A DNA stretch of 64,000 nucleotides from Pseudomonas sp. Root562 (GTDB lineage Bacteria > Pseudomonadota > Gammaproteobacteria > Pseudomonadales > Pseudomonadaceae), in assembly GCF_001427125.1 (NCBI RefSeq), contig NZ_LMGK01000023.1:124220-188219 (forward strand). Direction: 5' to 3'. Of the stretch, positions 26,252 to 35,270 are shown one piece after another. Under the pieces are notes generated by a model. The model did no database searches, was not told where the DNA came from, and saw nothing but the letters and a program-made list of their open reading frames with translations. Numbering within the stretch: position 1 is the first letter of the stretch; each line of letters begins with the position of its first letter. A program made the position numbers and the translations under genes.

Positions 26252-27016
26252 TCAGACGAAGGAGTCGTCGTCGCCGCCGAACAAAGATGAACTGTCATCG
26301 CTGTAGTCAGCGTCGCTGAAACCGCCCTGGTCGTTGTCGTAGGAATCGTTGCCGGCCATGCGCTGGTCGTCGCCCCAGCCGTTGTTGCCCTGGTCGTTGA
26401 CCTGGGCCGGTTCTTCCTTGATCACTTCGACGATTTCCTGCGGTTGCTGGTTATGCTGGAACAGGCTGCTGATGCCTTGCGCCAGCATTACACCACCGGC
26501 GACACCGGCCGCGGTTTTCAGCGCGCCACCGAGAAAACTGCCGCCGGCCGCTGCGGGCGCTTGTTGCTGCGGTGCATAGCCCTGTTGTGGAAAGCCTTGC
26601 TGTGGCGGTTGCGAGTTGAAGGAAGGACGCGCCGGCTCGCGCCAGCCGCCCCCACTCGACACCGGCGGATGTTGCGCGGGCACAGGCTGAGGATCACGGT
26701 GTCCGCCACCAAAGATGCTCGACAGAAATCCACCGCTGCTCGGCGCCGGTGCAGCCGTCTGCGCCTTGGCCTGTTGCAGCTCGGCCTGCAATGTCTGGAC
26801 TTGCGCACTCAGCTGTTTGTTCTGCTCGTCGAGGCTTTTGATGGCCGCCTCTTGCACCAGAATCGCCTGGGTCATGAAATAACCTGCCGCCGGTTGGCGC
26901 GTCAGGTGTTCCTTGATCCGCGCCTCGGCCTGGGCGTCGCGCGGGGCTGAGTCCGTTTCGGCCTGTTGCAGCCGGGAAAACAGTCCATCGATCAGGGTTT
27001 GTTCTTCGCTGTTCAT
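26252..27016 (-). CDS. DUF2076 domain protein
   Basis: A 254-residue protein. It begins with the DUF2076 pattern (MNSEEQTLIDGLFSRLQQAE), contains a coiled coil at about residues 60-100 and a Pro/Gln/Gly-rich low-complexity middle. A glycine-rich hydrophobic segment follows (GGALKTAAGVAGGVMLAQGI), then an acidic Asp-rich tail ending SSLFGGDDDSFV. The function is unknown. The hydrophobic segment suggests membrane association. The ATG at 27016 gives the conserved N-terminus. Confidence 0.82.
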   Translation of the reverse strand: MNSEEQTLIDGLFSRLQQAETDSAPRDAQAEARIKEHLTRQPAAGYFMTQAILVQEAAIKSLDEQNKQLSAQVQTLQAELQQAKAQTAAPAPSSGGFLSSIFGGGHRDPQPVPAQHPPVSSGGGWREPARPSFNSQPPQQGFPQQGYAPQQQAPAAAGGSFLGGALKTAAGVAGGVMLAQGISSLFQHNQQPQEIVEVIKEEPAQVNDQGNNGWGDDQRMAGNDSYDNDQGGFSDADYSDDSSSLFGGDDDSFV

Positions 27017-27194
27017 GGCGACCTCGTAGATTGCCGGGGAAATCGTTGCCCTTCTCCACTGAAGATAAGGCACTCGACCTTAATGGAGGCTGAAACAAGA
27101 TGTTTCAATGCCCTTTACCGAACGTTTACGTTTGCGTCCCCAAGGGCTTGATCGGTTAAAGTGGGCCACTGCTTTCAACCTGCGATACCGACTG

Positions 27195-27869
27195 ATGAAT
27201 CCGTTAGATGTACTGCGAGACTCCCTGTATTTCTTCAAGCGCAATCTGGGCCAGATTGTGCAGCTGTGCCTGCCGCTGGTGATTATCGAGGCGCTGTTGC
27301 AACAAGTCGTCGACCGCTCCACCGAGCCGGACAGTTTCCCCGGCATCAGCGTGATCGTCGGCCTGCTGGTTTACCCGCTGTACACCGCCGCGCTCATTCT
27401 GTTCCTCGATGCCCGCAGCCGTGGCGAATCGCCAAGCAACCGCGAACTGCTGTCGAGATCTGCTTATCTGTGGCCGCGTTTCGCCCTGCTGACGGCACTC
27501 AACACGCTGCTGATTCTGCTGGGCCTGTCGCTGTATTTCCTGCCGGGCATCTGGTTGATGGTGACCCTGGCGTTCGGCGAGTACCTGCTGGTGCTGCGCG
27601 GCCTGGCACCACTGCAAGCGATGAAGGAAAGCCTGCGCCTGACCCGTGGTCATTTCCTGCGCATCCTGGTGTGCATCCTGTGCGTGATGGGGCCATTGTG
27701 GCTGCTCAAGGGCGCGACGCTGGCGGCGTATCCAGAGCCGCAAAACCCGGTGATCTCGCTGCTGATCGACAGTGCCCACAGCTTCCTGCAACTGTTCACC
27801 AGCGTGGTGCTGTTCCGTCTGTTCATGCTGATCGGCGAAGAGCCGAAAAAAATCGACGGGCCACTCTGA
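27195..27869 (+). CDS. YciC family (UPF0259) membrane protein
   Basis: A 224-residue integral membrane protein with about six hydrophobic segments. It begins MNPLDVLRDSLYFFKRNLGQ, typical of the YciC/UPF0259 family, and ends in a cytoplasmic basic tail. The GERELLRSRAY-like loop between segments is represented here by SNRELLSRSAYLWPRF. The function is unknown. The ATG at 27195 is preferred over the longer 27108 frame, which would put an untypical polar leader before the conserved start. The nearby phosphodiesterase-like gene is co-oriented. Confidence 0.8.
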   Translation: MNPLDVLRDSLYFFKRNLGQIVQLCLPLVIIEALLQQVVDRSTEPDSFPGISVIVGLLVYPLYTAALILFLDARSRGESPSNRELLSRSAYLWPRFALLTALNTLLILLGLSLYFLPGIWLMVTLAFGEYLLVLRGLAPLQAMKESLRLTRGHFLRILVCILCVMGPLWLLKGATLAAYPEPQNPVISLLIDSAHSFLQLFTSVVLFRLFMLIGEEPKKIDGPL

Positions 27870-27935
27870 CCTTGGGCGACCGCCCGTCACTCGGGTATGC
27901 TCGGGGTCAACTTCCGTAACGCTATAAGCCGAGCC

Positions 27936-29015
27936 ATGACCCGACTGCTGCGCTACACCTTGCTGGGATTGTTGATCGTCATCGGCCTGACCGGTGTGAT
28001 GGTGTATAGCCTGACCTGGCGCCCCGAAGCCCGCGAAGTGCTGCCAGTCAGCTGCAGCACCGGGGCACCGACTCTGGTTCCCGGCCAGGCGCTGAAGGTG
28101 ATGACCTGGAACGTTCAGTACCTGGCGGGCAAGCGGTACGTGTTCTGGAATGACCTGGCCGACGGCACCGATGAGAATCCCACGCCGCAAGACATGGCCT
28201 TCAGCCTCGATGAAGTGGCGCGTGTGATTCGTGACGAGCAACCGGACGTGGTGCTGTTGCAGGAACTCGATGACGGGGCCAAGGCCAGCGATTACCAGCA
28301 CCAGCTCAAACTGCTGCAGGAACGGCTCGCCGACCTGTACCCGTGCAGTACCAGCGCATTCGACTGGAAGGCTGAGTTTGTTCCTGATCCACACATCTTC
28401 GGCAGCGTTGGCCGGCAACTGGCAACCTTGAGCCGCTACCAGATCGACCATGCCCAGCGCCTGCAATTGCCGGTCGCGTCGGCCAACCTGATCAGTCGCC
28501 AGTTCCAGCCAAAAAACGCCTTGCTGGTGGCTTATCTGCCTTTGAGCGACGGCAGTCAATTGGCGCTGCTCAATACTCATCTGGAACGCGCCACGCAACC
28601 CGACGAAACGCTGCTGGCGCAGGTATCGGCCGTGGCCAAAGCCCTCGATAAGCTCGAAAGCCGCGGGACGCCATGGCTGATCGGCGGCGACTTCAATCTG
28701 TTGCCGTTGGGGCAATACCAGCGCCTGCCCGCCGAACAACGCTCGCCCTACTCCGCCGACAGCGCCCTGCACGTGTTGTGGGACAAATACCCGATGATCC
28801 CCAACAACAACGAAGCCAGCGGCATCGATCGTGCGCGCTGGCTGACCCATTACCCGAACGATCCGAACCTGAGTGGCCCCGACCGCACCGTCGACTACCT
28901 GTTCTACAGCCCGCGCATCAAACGCGTCGAGGCAACGGTGAGGCAAGACGATACGTTGCGCATTTCCGATCATTTGCCGGTGATTGCGCGGTTCCTGCTG
29001 CCGGCGACACCATGA
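27936..29015 (+). CDS. Endonuclease/exonuclease/phosphatase family protein, membrane-anchored
   Basis: A 359-residue protein with an N-terminal membrane segment (about residues 8-28), then an EEP fold. Active-site motifs are VMTWNVQYLAG (Asn), LLQELDDGAK (Glu), LIGGDFNLLPLG (Asp/Asn), TVDYLFYS and ISDHLPVIARF (Asp/His). Family members cleave phosphodiesters in DNA, RNA, lipids or inositol phosphates. The membrane anchor suggests activity at or outside the inner membrane. The ATG at 27936 is chosen because it directly precedes the anchor. Confidence 0.85.
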   Translation: MTRLLRYTLLGLLIVIGLTGVMVYSLTWRPEAREVLPVSCSTGAPTLVPGQALKVMTWNVQYLAGKRYVFWNDLADGTDENPTPQDMAFSLDEVARVIRDEQPDVVLLQELDDGAKASDYQHQLKLLQERLADLYPCSTSAFDWKAEFVPDPHIFGSVGRQLATLSRYQIDHAQRLQLPVASANLISRQFQPKNALLVAYLPLSDGSQLALLNTHLERATQPDETLLAQVSAVAKALDKLESRGTPWLIGGDFNLLPLGQYQRLPAEQRSPYSADSALHVLWDKYPMIPNNNEASGIDRARWLTHYPNDPNLSGPDRTVDYLFYSPRIKRVEATVRQDDTLRISDHLPVIARFLLPATP

Positions 29016-29017
29016 TC

Positions 29018-29109
29018 CTGTGAGCAAAGCTTGCTCGCGATGACGCCGGCACATTCAAGAGAGAGGTGACCGACACACCGCCTTCGCGAGCAAGCTCGGC
29101 GCCTACAGG
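29018..29109. repeat. REP pair (REPIN-like)
   Basis: GTGAGCAAAGCTTGCTCGCG at the left and TTCGCGAGCAAGCTCGGCGC at the right form inverted REP copies about 45 bases apart. The right copy overlaps the last codons of the RidA gene. Confidence 0.75.
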
Positions 29110-29537
29110 GTTTGCGTTGCCTGCCAGTCGTCCGGGATGACCGCGATCACGTCGATTTCCATCAGCCACTGCGGTTGACCAAGCCCGGAAATCACCAACC
29201 CGGTCGAGATCGGGAACACGCCTTTCAACCACTTGCCCACCACTTGATACACCGGTTCGCGGTAACGCGGGTCAATGATGTAGGTGGTGGTTTTGACGAT
29301 GTGCGACAGATCACTCCCCGCCTCTTCCAGCAGCTGCTTGACGTTTTTCATCGCCTGTTCGGCCTGGGCGGCCGGGTCGCCAAGGCCTACCAGGTTGCCC
29401 TCGAAATCAGTGCCGATCTGGCCGCGGACATACACCGTGTTGCCCGCGCGCACAGCCTGGCAAAGATCATTGTCCAGTGACTGGTTGGGATAAGTGTCTT
29501 TGGTATTGAACATGCGAATTCGCGTGTGAGTAGGCAT
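29103..29537 (-). CDS. RidA family protein
   Basis: A 144-residue RidA/YjgF/UK114 protein. It carries the family pattern of an N-terminal YVRGQIGTD strand, AEQAMKNVKQLLEEAGSDLSH and a late conserved region with GLGQPQWLMEIDVIAV. RidA proteins hydrolyse reactive enamine/imine intermediates made by PLP enzymes or flavin oxidases. It lies next to a flavin monooxygenase and a PLP aminotransferase, which fits removal of imines formed by that cluster. ATG at 29537 has GGGA upstream; a longer frame to 29573 is possible. Confidence 0.85.
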   Translation of the reverse strand: MPTHTRIRMFNTKDTYPNQSLDNDLCQAVRAGNTVYVRGQIGTDFEGNLVGLGDPAAQAEQAMKNVKQLLEEAGSDLSHIVKTTTYIIDPRYREPVYQVVGKWLKGVFPISTGLVISGLGQPQWLMEIDVIAVIPDDWQATQTL

Positions 29538-29588
29538 CAACTGAGTCCCTGAAACGTGATTGAAAAGGGTCATTCCCGCGGTCGACTG

Positions 29589-30854
29589 TCACCGCTGTGA
29601 AGGGTCGCGGTATTCGAGGTACTGGCGCTGCGTGGCAATGTGCCCGGCGACATGTTTGGCGTCGTGCCAGACACCCCAGATAAAGCTCGAACCGCGACGC
29701 GACAGCCATGGCAGGCCTACAAAATAGACACCCGGCTCGTTCGAGACACCGCGCTGATGCCGTGGCTTGCCCTTCTCGTCGAAGGTGTCGACCTGCAGCC
29801 AGCTGTAATCGACGGCGTAGCCGGTTGCCCAGATGATCGAGGTAATGCCCGCCTCGGCCAGATCGAGTTCGAGAATCGGGCGAGTGACGCACTCCGGGTC
29901 GGGCAGCATGAAGCGGGCTTCGGGTTCTTCCGGAAGGTCGAGTCCGTTGCGGGCAATGTAGGCATCCGCCGCGTCCAGCAGCGACAGGTAATTCTCGTCG
30001 CCCGCAGCGATGTTGCGCGCCAGATCCGGCTGGAACGTCACCACGCCGTCGTTGAACGATCGGGTCAGCCCCACCAGCGTGACGCCTTGTTTGGCTAGAC
30101 CGCGGAAATCGACGGTGTGGCCACCCCGCGCACCGCTCACCGCGATGGTCACGTGCTCGCGACCCGGCTCCATGGTTTCAAGATCCCACAACCCCAGAAC
30201 CCCCAACCACCAGCAAAAATCACGGTTGCGATAGCTGCGAGGCGGACGATCATGCTGGCCGACCGACAGATAGACCTGTTTACCGGCGCGCTGCAGCTCA
30301 TCGGCAATCTGCACACCGGAAGAGCCTGCACCGACCACCAGCACACCGCCCTCGGATAGCTGCTGTGGGTTGAAATACTCGGCCGAGTGAATCTGCGTGA
30401 CCGTGCTGTCTTTCGGCGCAATCGGCGGGATGACCGGCCGCTGGAAAGGACCGGTCGCCGCCACCACGCGATTGGCCTGGATCACGCCTTCGGAGGTTTC
30501 GATGGTGAAGCCTGGACGGTCACTGTTGCGCACCACTTTTTTCACTTCGACGCCAGTACGAATCGGCGCTTCGAATTTCTCGGCATAGGCTTCGAAGTAC
30601 GCGGCCACGCGATCCTTTGAAGCGAAGGCGTCGGGCTCCAGATCTTCAAAAGCCAGGCCGGGGAAGCGGTCATGCCAAACCGGGCCGTTAGCCACCAGCG
30701 AATCCCAACGCCCGGTGCGCCACGCTTCAGCGATGCGGTTACGCTCCAGGACGAGGTGCGGCACACCGAGTTTGCTCAGGTGCTCGCTCATGGCGACGCC
30801 AGCCTGGCCGGCACCGACAACAAGCGTATCTATTTCTATCTTTTTATCATTCAT
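29589..30854 (-). CDS. Flavin-dependent monooxygenase (NAD(P)/FAD-binding, FMO-like)
   Basis: A 421-residue flavoprotein. Two dinucleotide-binding motifs are present: TLVVGAGQAGVAMSEHL near residues 10-26 and VLVVGAGSSGVQIADEL near 175-191. Between them is an FMO-like QIHSAEYF stretch. The family includes YUCCA/FMO-type N- or Baeyer-Villiger oxygenases; MSEHL and WRTGRWDSLVANGPVWHDRFPG resemble the bacterial amine-oxidising subgroup. It is next to RidA and an aminotransferase, so amine or imine oxidation is likely; the substrate is not proven. Confidence 0.82.
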   Translation of the reverse strand: MNDKKIEIDTLVVGAGQAGVAMSEHLSKLGVPHLVLERNRIAEAWRTGRWDSLVANGPVWHDRFPGLAFEDLEPDAFASKDRVAAYFEAYAEKFEAPIRTGVEVKKVVRNSDRPGFTIETSEGVIQANRVVAATGPFQRPVIPPIAPKDSTVTQIHSAEYFNPQQLSEGGVLVVGAGSSGVQIADELQRAGKQVYLSVGQHDRPPRSYRNRDFCWWLGVLGLWDLETMEPGREHVTIAVSGARGGHTVDFRGLAKQGVTLVGLTRSFNDGVVTFQPDLARNIAAGDENYLSLLDAADAYIARNGLDLPEEPEARFMLPDPECVTRPILELDLAEAGITSIIWATGYAVDYSWLQVDTFDEKGKPRHQRGVSNEPGVYFVGLPWLSRRGSSFIWGVWHDAKHVAGHIATQRQYLEYRDPSQR

Positions 30855-31048
30855 GCTTGCGTCCTTCAGAGAGGCAACTAAGGCGCGACAAGTCGCGACC
30901 GTTCAGCTGTTTTAATAATTAATTCCGCGTCGATAACTTTGCTGGCGGGGTAGTTTTATTGTGCTTAGCGAATGCCAATAGCGAAATTATGATTTTTGTC
31001 GTTGTTGCCCATGAAAAAACTAACTAACAACTACATTGATAAATGCAT

Positions 31049-31084
31049 TAACTGTGGGAGCGAGCCTGCTCGCCCCCACAGTTA
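31049..31084. repeat. Long hairpin, REP-like
   Basis: TAACTGTGGGAGCGAGC and GCTCGCCCCCACAGTTA form a nearly perfect 16-17 base-pair stem downstream of the aminotransferase gene. It may act as the operon's 3' structure. The rest of the 30855-31106 gap holds no gene and is AT-rich near 30920-31040. Confidence 0.75.
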
Positions 31085-31106
31085 ATGGAGGCGAGCCGGT
31101 ATTTAT

Positions 31107-32489
31107 TTAGAGCACACCAATTTCTTTGGCAGTTCTATCAACCGCTATCTTGGTCTTGGCAACCAGTTCGTCGATTTCAGCACGCGTTGCGATCAATGCC
31201 GGGGCCATGATCATGCGGCCCAGCGTCGAGCGAATAATCAGGCCTTCCTCAAAGCCGATCGTGCGGCAACGCCAGGCGATATCGCCTTCGTTGGCGAAGC
31301 GTTTGCGAGTCGCCTTGTCCTCGGCAAACTGCAACGCGGCGACCAGGCCGACACCCTGGATTTCACCCACCAGCGGATGATTGCCGAACACCTCACGCAG
31401 ACACTGCTGCAGATACGGACCGGTGTCGCTTTTCACTTGGCTGACGACGCCCTCATCGCGCAACGCCGTGAGGTTGGCAATTGCCACGGCGGCCGCTACC
31501 GGGTGACCGGAATAAGTCAGGCCGTGGGCAAATACGCCGCCCTGCTCGACCAGCACTTCGGCCATGCGCCGACTCAGAATCAAGCCACCCATCGGGATGT
31601 AGCCCGAGGTCAGGCCCTTGGCGATCGACAGGGTGTCCGGCTCGAAATCAAAGTGTTGGTGGGCGAACCATTCACCGGTACGGCCGAAACCACCGATCAC
31701 TTCGTCAGCACACAGCAGCACATCGTACTTGCGACAGATTCGCTGGATTTCCGGCCAGTAGCTCTCTGGCGGGAAGATCATGCCGCCCGCGCCCTGGAAC
31801 GGTTCGGCGATAAACGCAGCGACGTTTTCCGCGCCCAGTTCGAGAATCTTGGTTTCCAGTTGCCGGGCCGCGCGCAGGCCGAATTCGGCAGGCGTCAGGT
31901 CACCTTCGTGCGCAAACCAGTAAGGTTCGTCGATGTGCGCGACATCCGGAATCACTCCGCCCATTTCATGCATGAACTTCATGCCGCCCATCGCGCTGGC
32001 GGCCAGGGTAGAGCCGTGGTAACCGTTCCAGCGGCCAATCATGATCTTCTTCTGCGGCTTGCCGAGTACCTGCCAGTAACGGCGCACGGTACGGATCAAC
32101 ACCTCATTGGCTTCAGAGCCGGAGTTGGTGTAGATCGCGTGGCTGTAGTGCTTGGGCAACAGGCTGAACAGCAGCTCGGACAGCTCGACTACCGCCGGGT
32201 GAGTGGTGTGGAAGAACATGTTGTAGTACGGCAACTGCTCCAATTGCCGAGTCGCTGCCGCGGCCAGATCCTTGCGACCGTAGCCGAGGTTGGTGCACCA
32301 CAAACCGGACATGCCATCGAGGTAGCGATTGCCGTCGTTGTCCCACAGGTGTAACCGCTCGCCACCGACGATCACGCGCGGCCCCTCTTCGTTCAACGCC
32401 TTCTGATCGAGGAAGGCATGAATGTGGTGGGCGGCATCGGCCGCTTGGTAGTCCTTGGTTTCACGCTGTGGTTTGTAATCGGTTGTCAT
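31107..32489 (-). CDS. Class III omega-aminotransferase (aspartate aminotransferase family)
   Basis: A 460-residue PLP enzyme. Motifs are NRYLDGMSGLWCTNLGYGRK, the SGSEANEVLIRTVRRYW cofactor phosphate site, CADEVIGGFGRTG with the PLP-binding Asp, and SIAKGLTSGYIPMGG with the Schiff-base Lys. The family uses pyruvate or 2-oxoglutarate as acceptor for amino groups from putrescine, beta-alanine, taurine or other primary amines. Next to an APC permease, a PotD-like binding protein and an aldehyde dehydrogenase, it fits the first step of polyamine or amine catabolism (SpuC-like). Confidence 0.88.
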   Translation of the reverse strand: MTTDYKPQRETKDYQAADAAHHIHAFLDQKALNEEGPRVIVGGERLHLWDNDGNRYLDGMSGLWCTNLGYGRKDLAAAATRQLEQLPYYNMFFHTTHPAVVELSELLFSLLPKHYSHAIYTNSGSEANEVLIRTVRRYWQVLGKPQKKIMIGRWNGYHGSTLAASAMGGMKFMHEMGGVIPDVAHIDEPYWFAHEGDLTPAEFGLRAARQLETKILELGAENVAAFIAEPFQGAGGMIFPPESYWPEIQRICRKYDVLLCADEVIGGFGRTGEWFAHQHFDFEPDTLSIAKGLTSGYIPMGGLILSRRMAEVLVEQGGVFAHGLTYSGHPVAAAVAIANLTALRDEGVVSQVKSDTGPYLQQCLREVFGNHPLVGEIQGVGLVAALQFAEDKATRKRFANEGDIAWRCRTIGFEEGLIIRSTLGRMIMAPALIATRAEIDELVAKTKIAVDRTAKEIGVL

Positions 32490-32517
32490 TTTTTATTCTC
32501 CTGAATTGAATAAAGGT

Positions 32518-33963
32518 TCAGTTCCCGGACACAGTAGTCAGCGGTGCCACGGCAGGCACACCGTTGTCCTGCGATTCGTTTTGGATCAGGGGTTCTGGCG
32601 TGAACAGCGGTTTGCGCATCACGAATTTGACCCACACCACGGCAATCACCGATATCACGCCCAGTACCACGCCAGCGCAAGCAAAAATGCTGGCGGTCAT
32701 TTCCGGTGTTGGCGACACGTGGTAGATCGCAAACAACATGCCGAGGATGCCAACCACTTGCGGCCATGGATAAAACGGTGAGCGAAATGGACGCGCCAGA
32801 TGGGGATAGCGCCGGCGCAAGGCGATCACATCGATGTGTACGATGATGTACGCCAGCAGCCAGGCGAGCGCGGCAGCCAACAGCAACAAGCTGATCGCGG
32901 CCGCGTCGTGCCCCAGAATGAGGATCGGCAGGCCGGTGATCGCGGCAACGAACAACACCGCCACCCAAGGCGTTCGGCCACGTGCCGTGAGCATCTTGAA
33001 CTGCGGGAAAGCCTGGCCGTTTTGCGCCATGCCGTAGAGCATGCGCGGCAACGCTGCCAGCGAAGAATTCACGGTGCTGCAAGTCGCAGTGATGGCGGCG
33101 ATGACCAGAAACAGCTTGCCGGCTTCACCGAACACAGTGGTCGCCACCAGGTAATGCGGCAGTGCGTCACTGGCCAGTTGCTCGCGTGGAATGCACAGCA
33201 AAGCGCCAAAGCAATACAACGCGATCACGCCGAAGATCACCGTCAAACCAATGGTCATCGAACGTGGAATATTGCGCTCGGGATTGCGGGTTTCTTCCAC
33301 CAGCGGGCAGACGAATTCGGCCCCGACAAAACCCCATACCGCCATCGCCGCCAGGGTAATTGCACCGAACTCCAACGGGTTCCAACCCTGATCGAGCGGC
33401 AGCTGCAAACTGGCCTGGCCGTTACTCAGAGAAGCCAGGCCCATGGCAACGAGGATCACCACCATCACCAGCGCCAGCACGTTCTGCAGCTTGGCGAAGA
33501 CATCGATGCCGAACAGATTCAAAACGGTGAACAGCCCCAGCACGCCGTAGGCCACTACCATGTGTGGAATGACATCCGGATAGACCTTGCTGATCACCAG
33601 GTCCAGCAACAGCAGTTCGGCCGACAGCGCAAACATCGCCACCACCATGTACCCCGAGAAGGTCGCGAGAATGGCCGGGAAATGCCCGATCGCCACTTCG
33701 GTGTAACTGCTGAGGCTTCCCGCCCGCGGGATCATCAAGGCCAGTTCGGAGAACGACCAGGCATAGGTGATTGCCAACACATAAGCGATGGCCAGCGGAA
33801 TGATGAAACCGAAACCGGCGATGCCCGCACCTTGCAGCATCAGCACCATGACGCCCTGCGATACTACGACGCCCACCGCAACGGCAAGTAATGAACCCAG
33901 CCCCAGAACCCGGCGCAAACCGCCAGACTGCGCCTGGACGGACGCGGTTGTACTTGAACTCAT
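32518..33963 (-). CDS. APC family amino acid/amine permease
   Basis: A 481-residue membrane protein with about twelve hydrophobic segments. It starts in the APC fold (GLGSLLAVAVGVVVSQGVMV in the first segment) and contains the family helix GFVGAEFVCPLVEETRNPERNIPRS, shown here as two parts of one stretch. The ATG at 33963 is used; a longer frame adds an unlikely leader. Immediately upstream of the aminotransferase gene, it probably imports the amine or amino acid that the cluster degrades. Confidence 0.88.
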   Translation of the reverse strand: MSSSTTASVQAQSGGLRRVLGLGSLLAVAVGVVVSQGVMVLMLQGAGIAGFGFIIPLAIAYVLAITYAWSFSELALMIPRAGSLSSYTEVAIGHFPAILATFSGYMVVAMFALSAELLLLDLVISKVYPDVIPHMVVAYGVLGLFTVLNLFGIDVFAKLQNVLALVMVVILVAMGLASLSNGQASLQLPLDQGWNPLEFGAITLAAMAVWGFVGAEFVCPLVEETRNPERNIPRSMTIGLTVIFGVIALYCFGALLCIPREQLASDALPHYLVATTVFGEAGKLFLVIAAITATCSTVNSSLAALPRMLYGMAQNGQAFPQFKMLTARGRTPWVAVLFVAAITGLPILILGHDAAAISLLLLAAALAWLLAYIIVHIDVIALRRRYPHLARPFRSPFYPWPQVVGILGMLFAIYHVSPTPEMTASIFACAGVVLGVISVIAVVWVKFVMRKPLFTPEPLIQNESQDNGVPAVAPLTTVSGN

Positions 33964-34065
33964 GACAAAACTCCCCGTGTTTTCTTGTTGTTGATCGCCT
34001 CCGCGCGGAAGGCAGGGATAAACATCGCCACTCATCCTTGAATGGCGACAAGCGACAGCGATGGC

Positions 34066-35121
34066 TTAGCGGGCCGCCCAGGCGTTGAAGCGTTCCTCGA
34101 GTTCTTCGCCGTGATCGACCCAGAACGTGGCATCGACCAGTTGGCCTTCAGACAGGTTGGCTTGAGCGGTGGGCAATTGGGCAAGTGTGTCGGCCGGCAG
34201 CTGCGCCAGCACATCCTTGCGGATCGGGCCGTAGGGGATCTGGCTGGAGAAAGATTTCTGGCCGCTCGCCTGGCTGGCAAACACGATGAAGCGTTCGGCC
34301 AGCGACTTGTTCGGGCTGCCGCGAACAATCGCCCAGTGATCAGGATCGTAGAGGTGGCCGTTCCAGGAGATCGCCAGCTTCGAACCTTCCTTCTGCGCCA
34401 CGGCAATCCGCCCGTTATAGGCCGCCGACATCACCACGTCACCCGCTGCCAGCCATTGCGGCGGTTGCGCTCCGGCTTCCCACCACTGGATCGACGGCTT
34501 GATCTGGTCGAGCTTGTGAAACGCCCGGTCCACGCCTTCCTTGGTCCCCAGCACTTTGTACAGGTCATCCTGTTGGACCCCATCGGCGAGCAGCGCCACT
34601 TCCAGCGTGTACTTGGCGCCCTTGCGCAGGCCGCGCTTGCCAGGAAATTGCTGCAGGTTCCACATGTCCGCCCAGGACGTCGGTGCCGCCGCCACCTTGT
34701 TCGAGTTGTAGGCAAGCACCATCGACCACACGTAACTCGCCACGCCGCATTCGCTGACCGCGCCCGGCAAATAGTTTTTTGCATCGCCGATCAGCGCCGG
34801 GTCCAGCCGCTCGAACAATCCCTCTTCACATCCACGCAAGAGTTCAGGGCTTTCGACTTCGACCACGTCCCAACTGACCTGGCCGACATCGACCATGGCT
34901 TTGACTTTGGAAAGTTCGCCGCTGTACTCGCCGACCACTACTTTCCCGGCACCACTTTGTTCAAAGGGTTTGAAGTAAGCACCCTCCTGCGCCGCCTTGG
35001 TGGCACCGCCGAATGAAATAACCGTGAGACTTTCGGCGTGCGCAACAAGCGGCACCGTAAATCCCAGAAGCGCGGTTAAAGCAGCCGCTGATTTAACGCT
35101 CGAAGACGAATATCTGAACAT
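34066..35121 (-). CDS. Periplasmic extracellular solute-binding protein (PotD/YdcS-like)
   Basis: A 351-residue protein with a signal peptide ending near VAHAES (about residue 30). It begins with the family strand SLTVISFGGATKAAQEGAYF, and has VKAMVDVGQVSWDVVEVESPEL and YNSNKVAAAPTSWADMWN, typical of spermidine/putrescine-type binding proteins. No ABC permease or ATPase gene is adjacent, unusual for this class. It may work with a transporter encoded elsewhere, or act as a sensor. It lies between the APC permease and the aldehyde dehydrogenase genes. Confidence 0.87.
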   Translation of the reverse strand: MFRYSSSSVKSAAALTALLGFTVPLVAHAESLTVISFGGATKAAQEGAYFKPFEQSGAGKVVVGEYSGELSKVKAMVDVGQVSWDVVEVESPELLRGCEEGLFERLDPALIGDAKNYLPGAVSECGVASYVWSMVLAYNSNKVAAAPTSWADMWNLQQFPGKRGLRKGAKYTLEVALLADGVQQDDLYKVLGTKEGVDRAFHKLDQIKPSIQWWEAGAQPPQWLAAGDVVMSAAYNGRIAVAQKEGSKLAISWNGHLYDPDHWAIVRGSPNKSLAERFIVFASQASGQKSFSSQIPYGPIRKDVLAQLPADTLAQLPTAQANLSEGQLVDATFWVDHGEELEERFNAWAAR

Positions 35122-35270
35122 GAAAGCTCCCTCACTTTTTAATTGTGGTTAGTTACTGAGGCAGTCACGGCCACGCAGCCGCAAGTACACGGAAGACTCT
35201 CCGTGCGGTGACATTTTTTTATTCTTCAAGCCGCACACAATCAGCGTGCGGTTAATTGTTCAGTAGATGT

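Noticed and set aside
27204..29054. A 616-residue Gln-rich frame opposite the YciC and phosphodiesterase genes
   Set aside because: An antisense shadow of two genes with recognised families.
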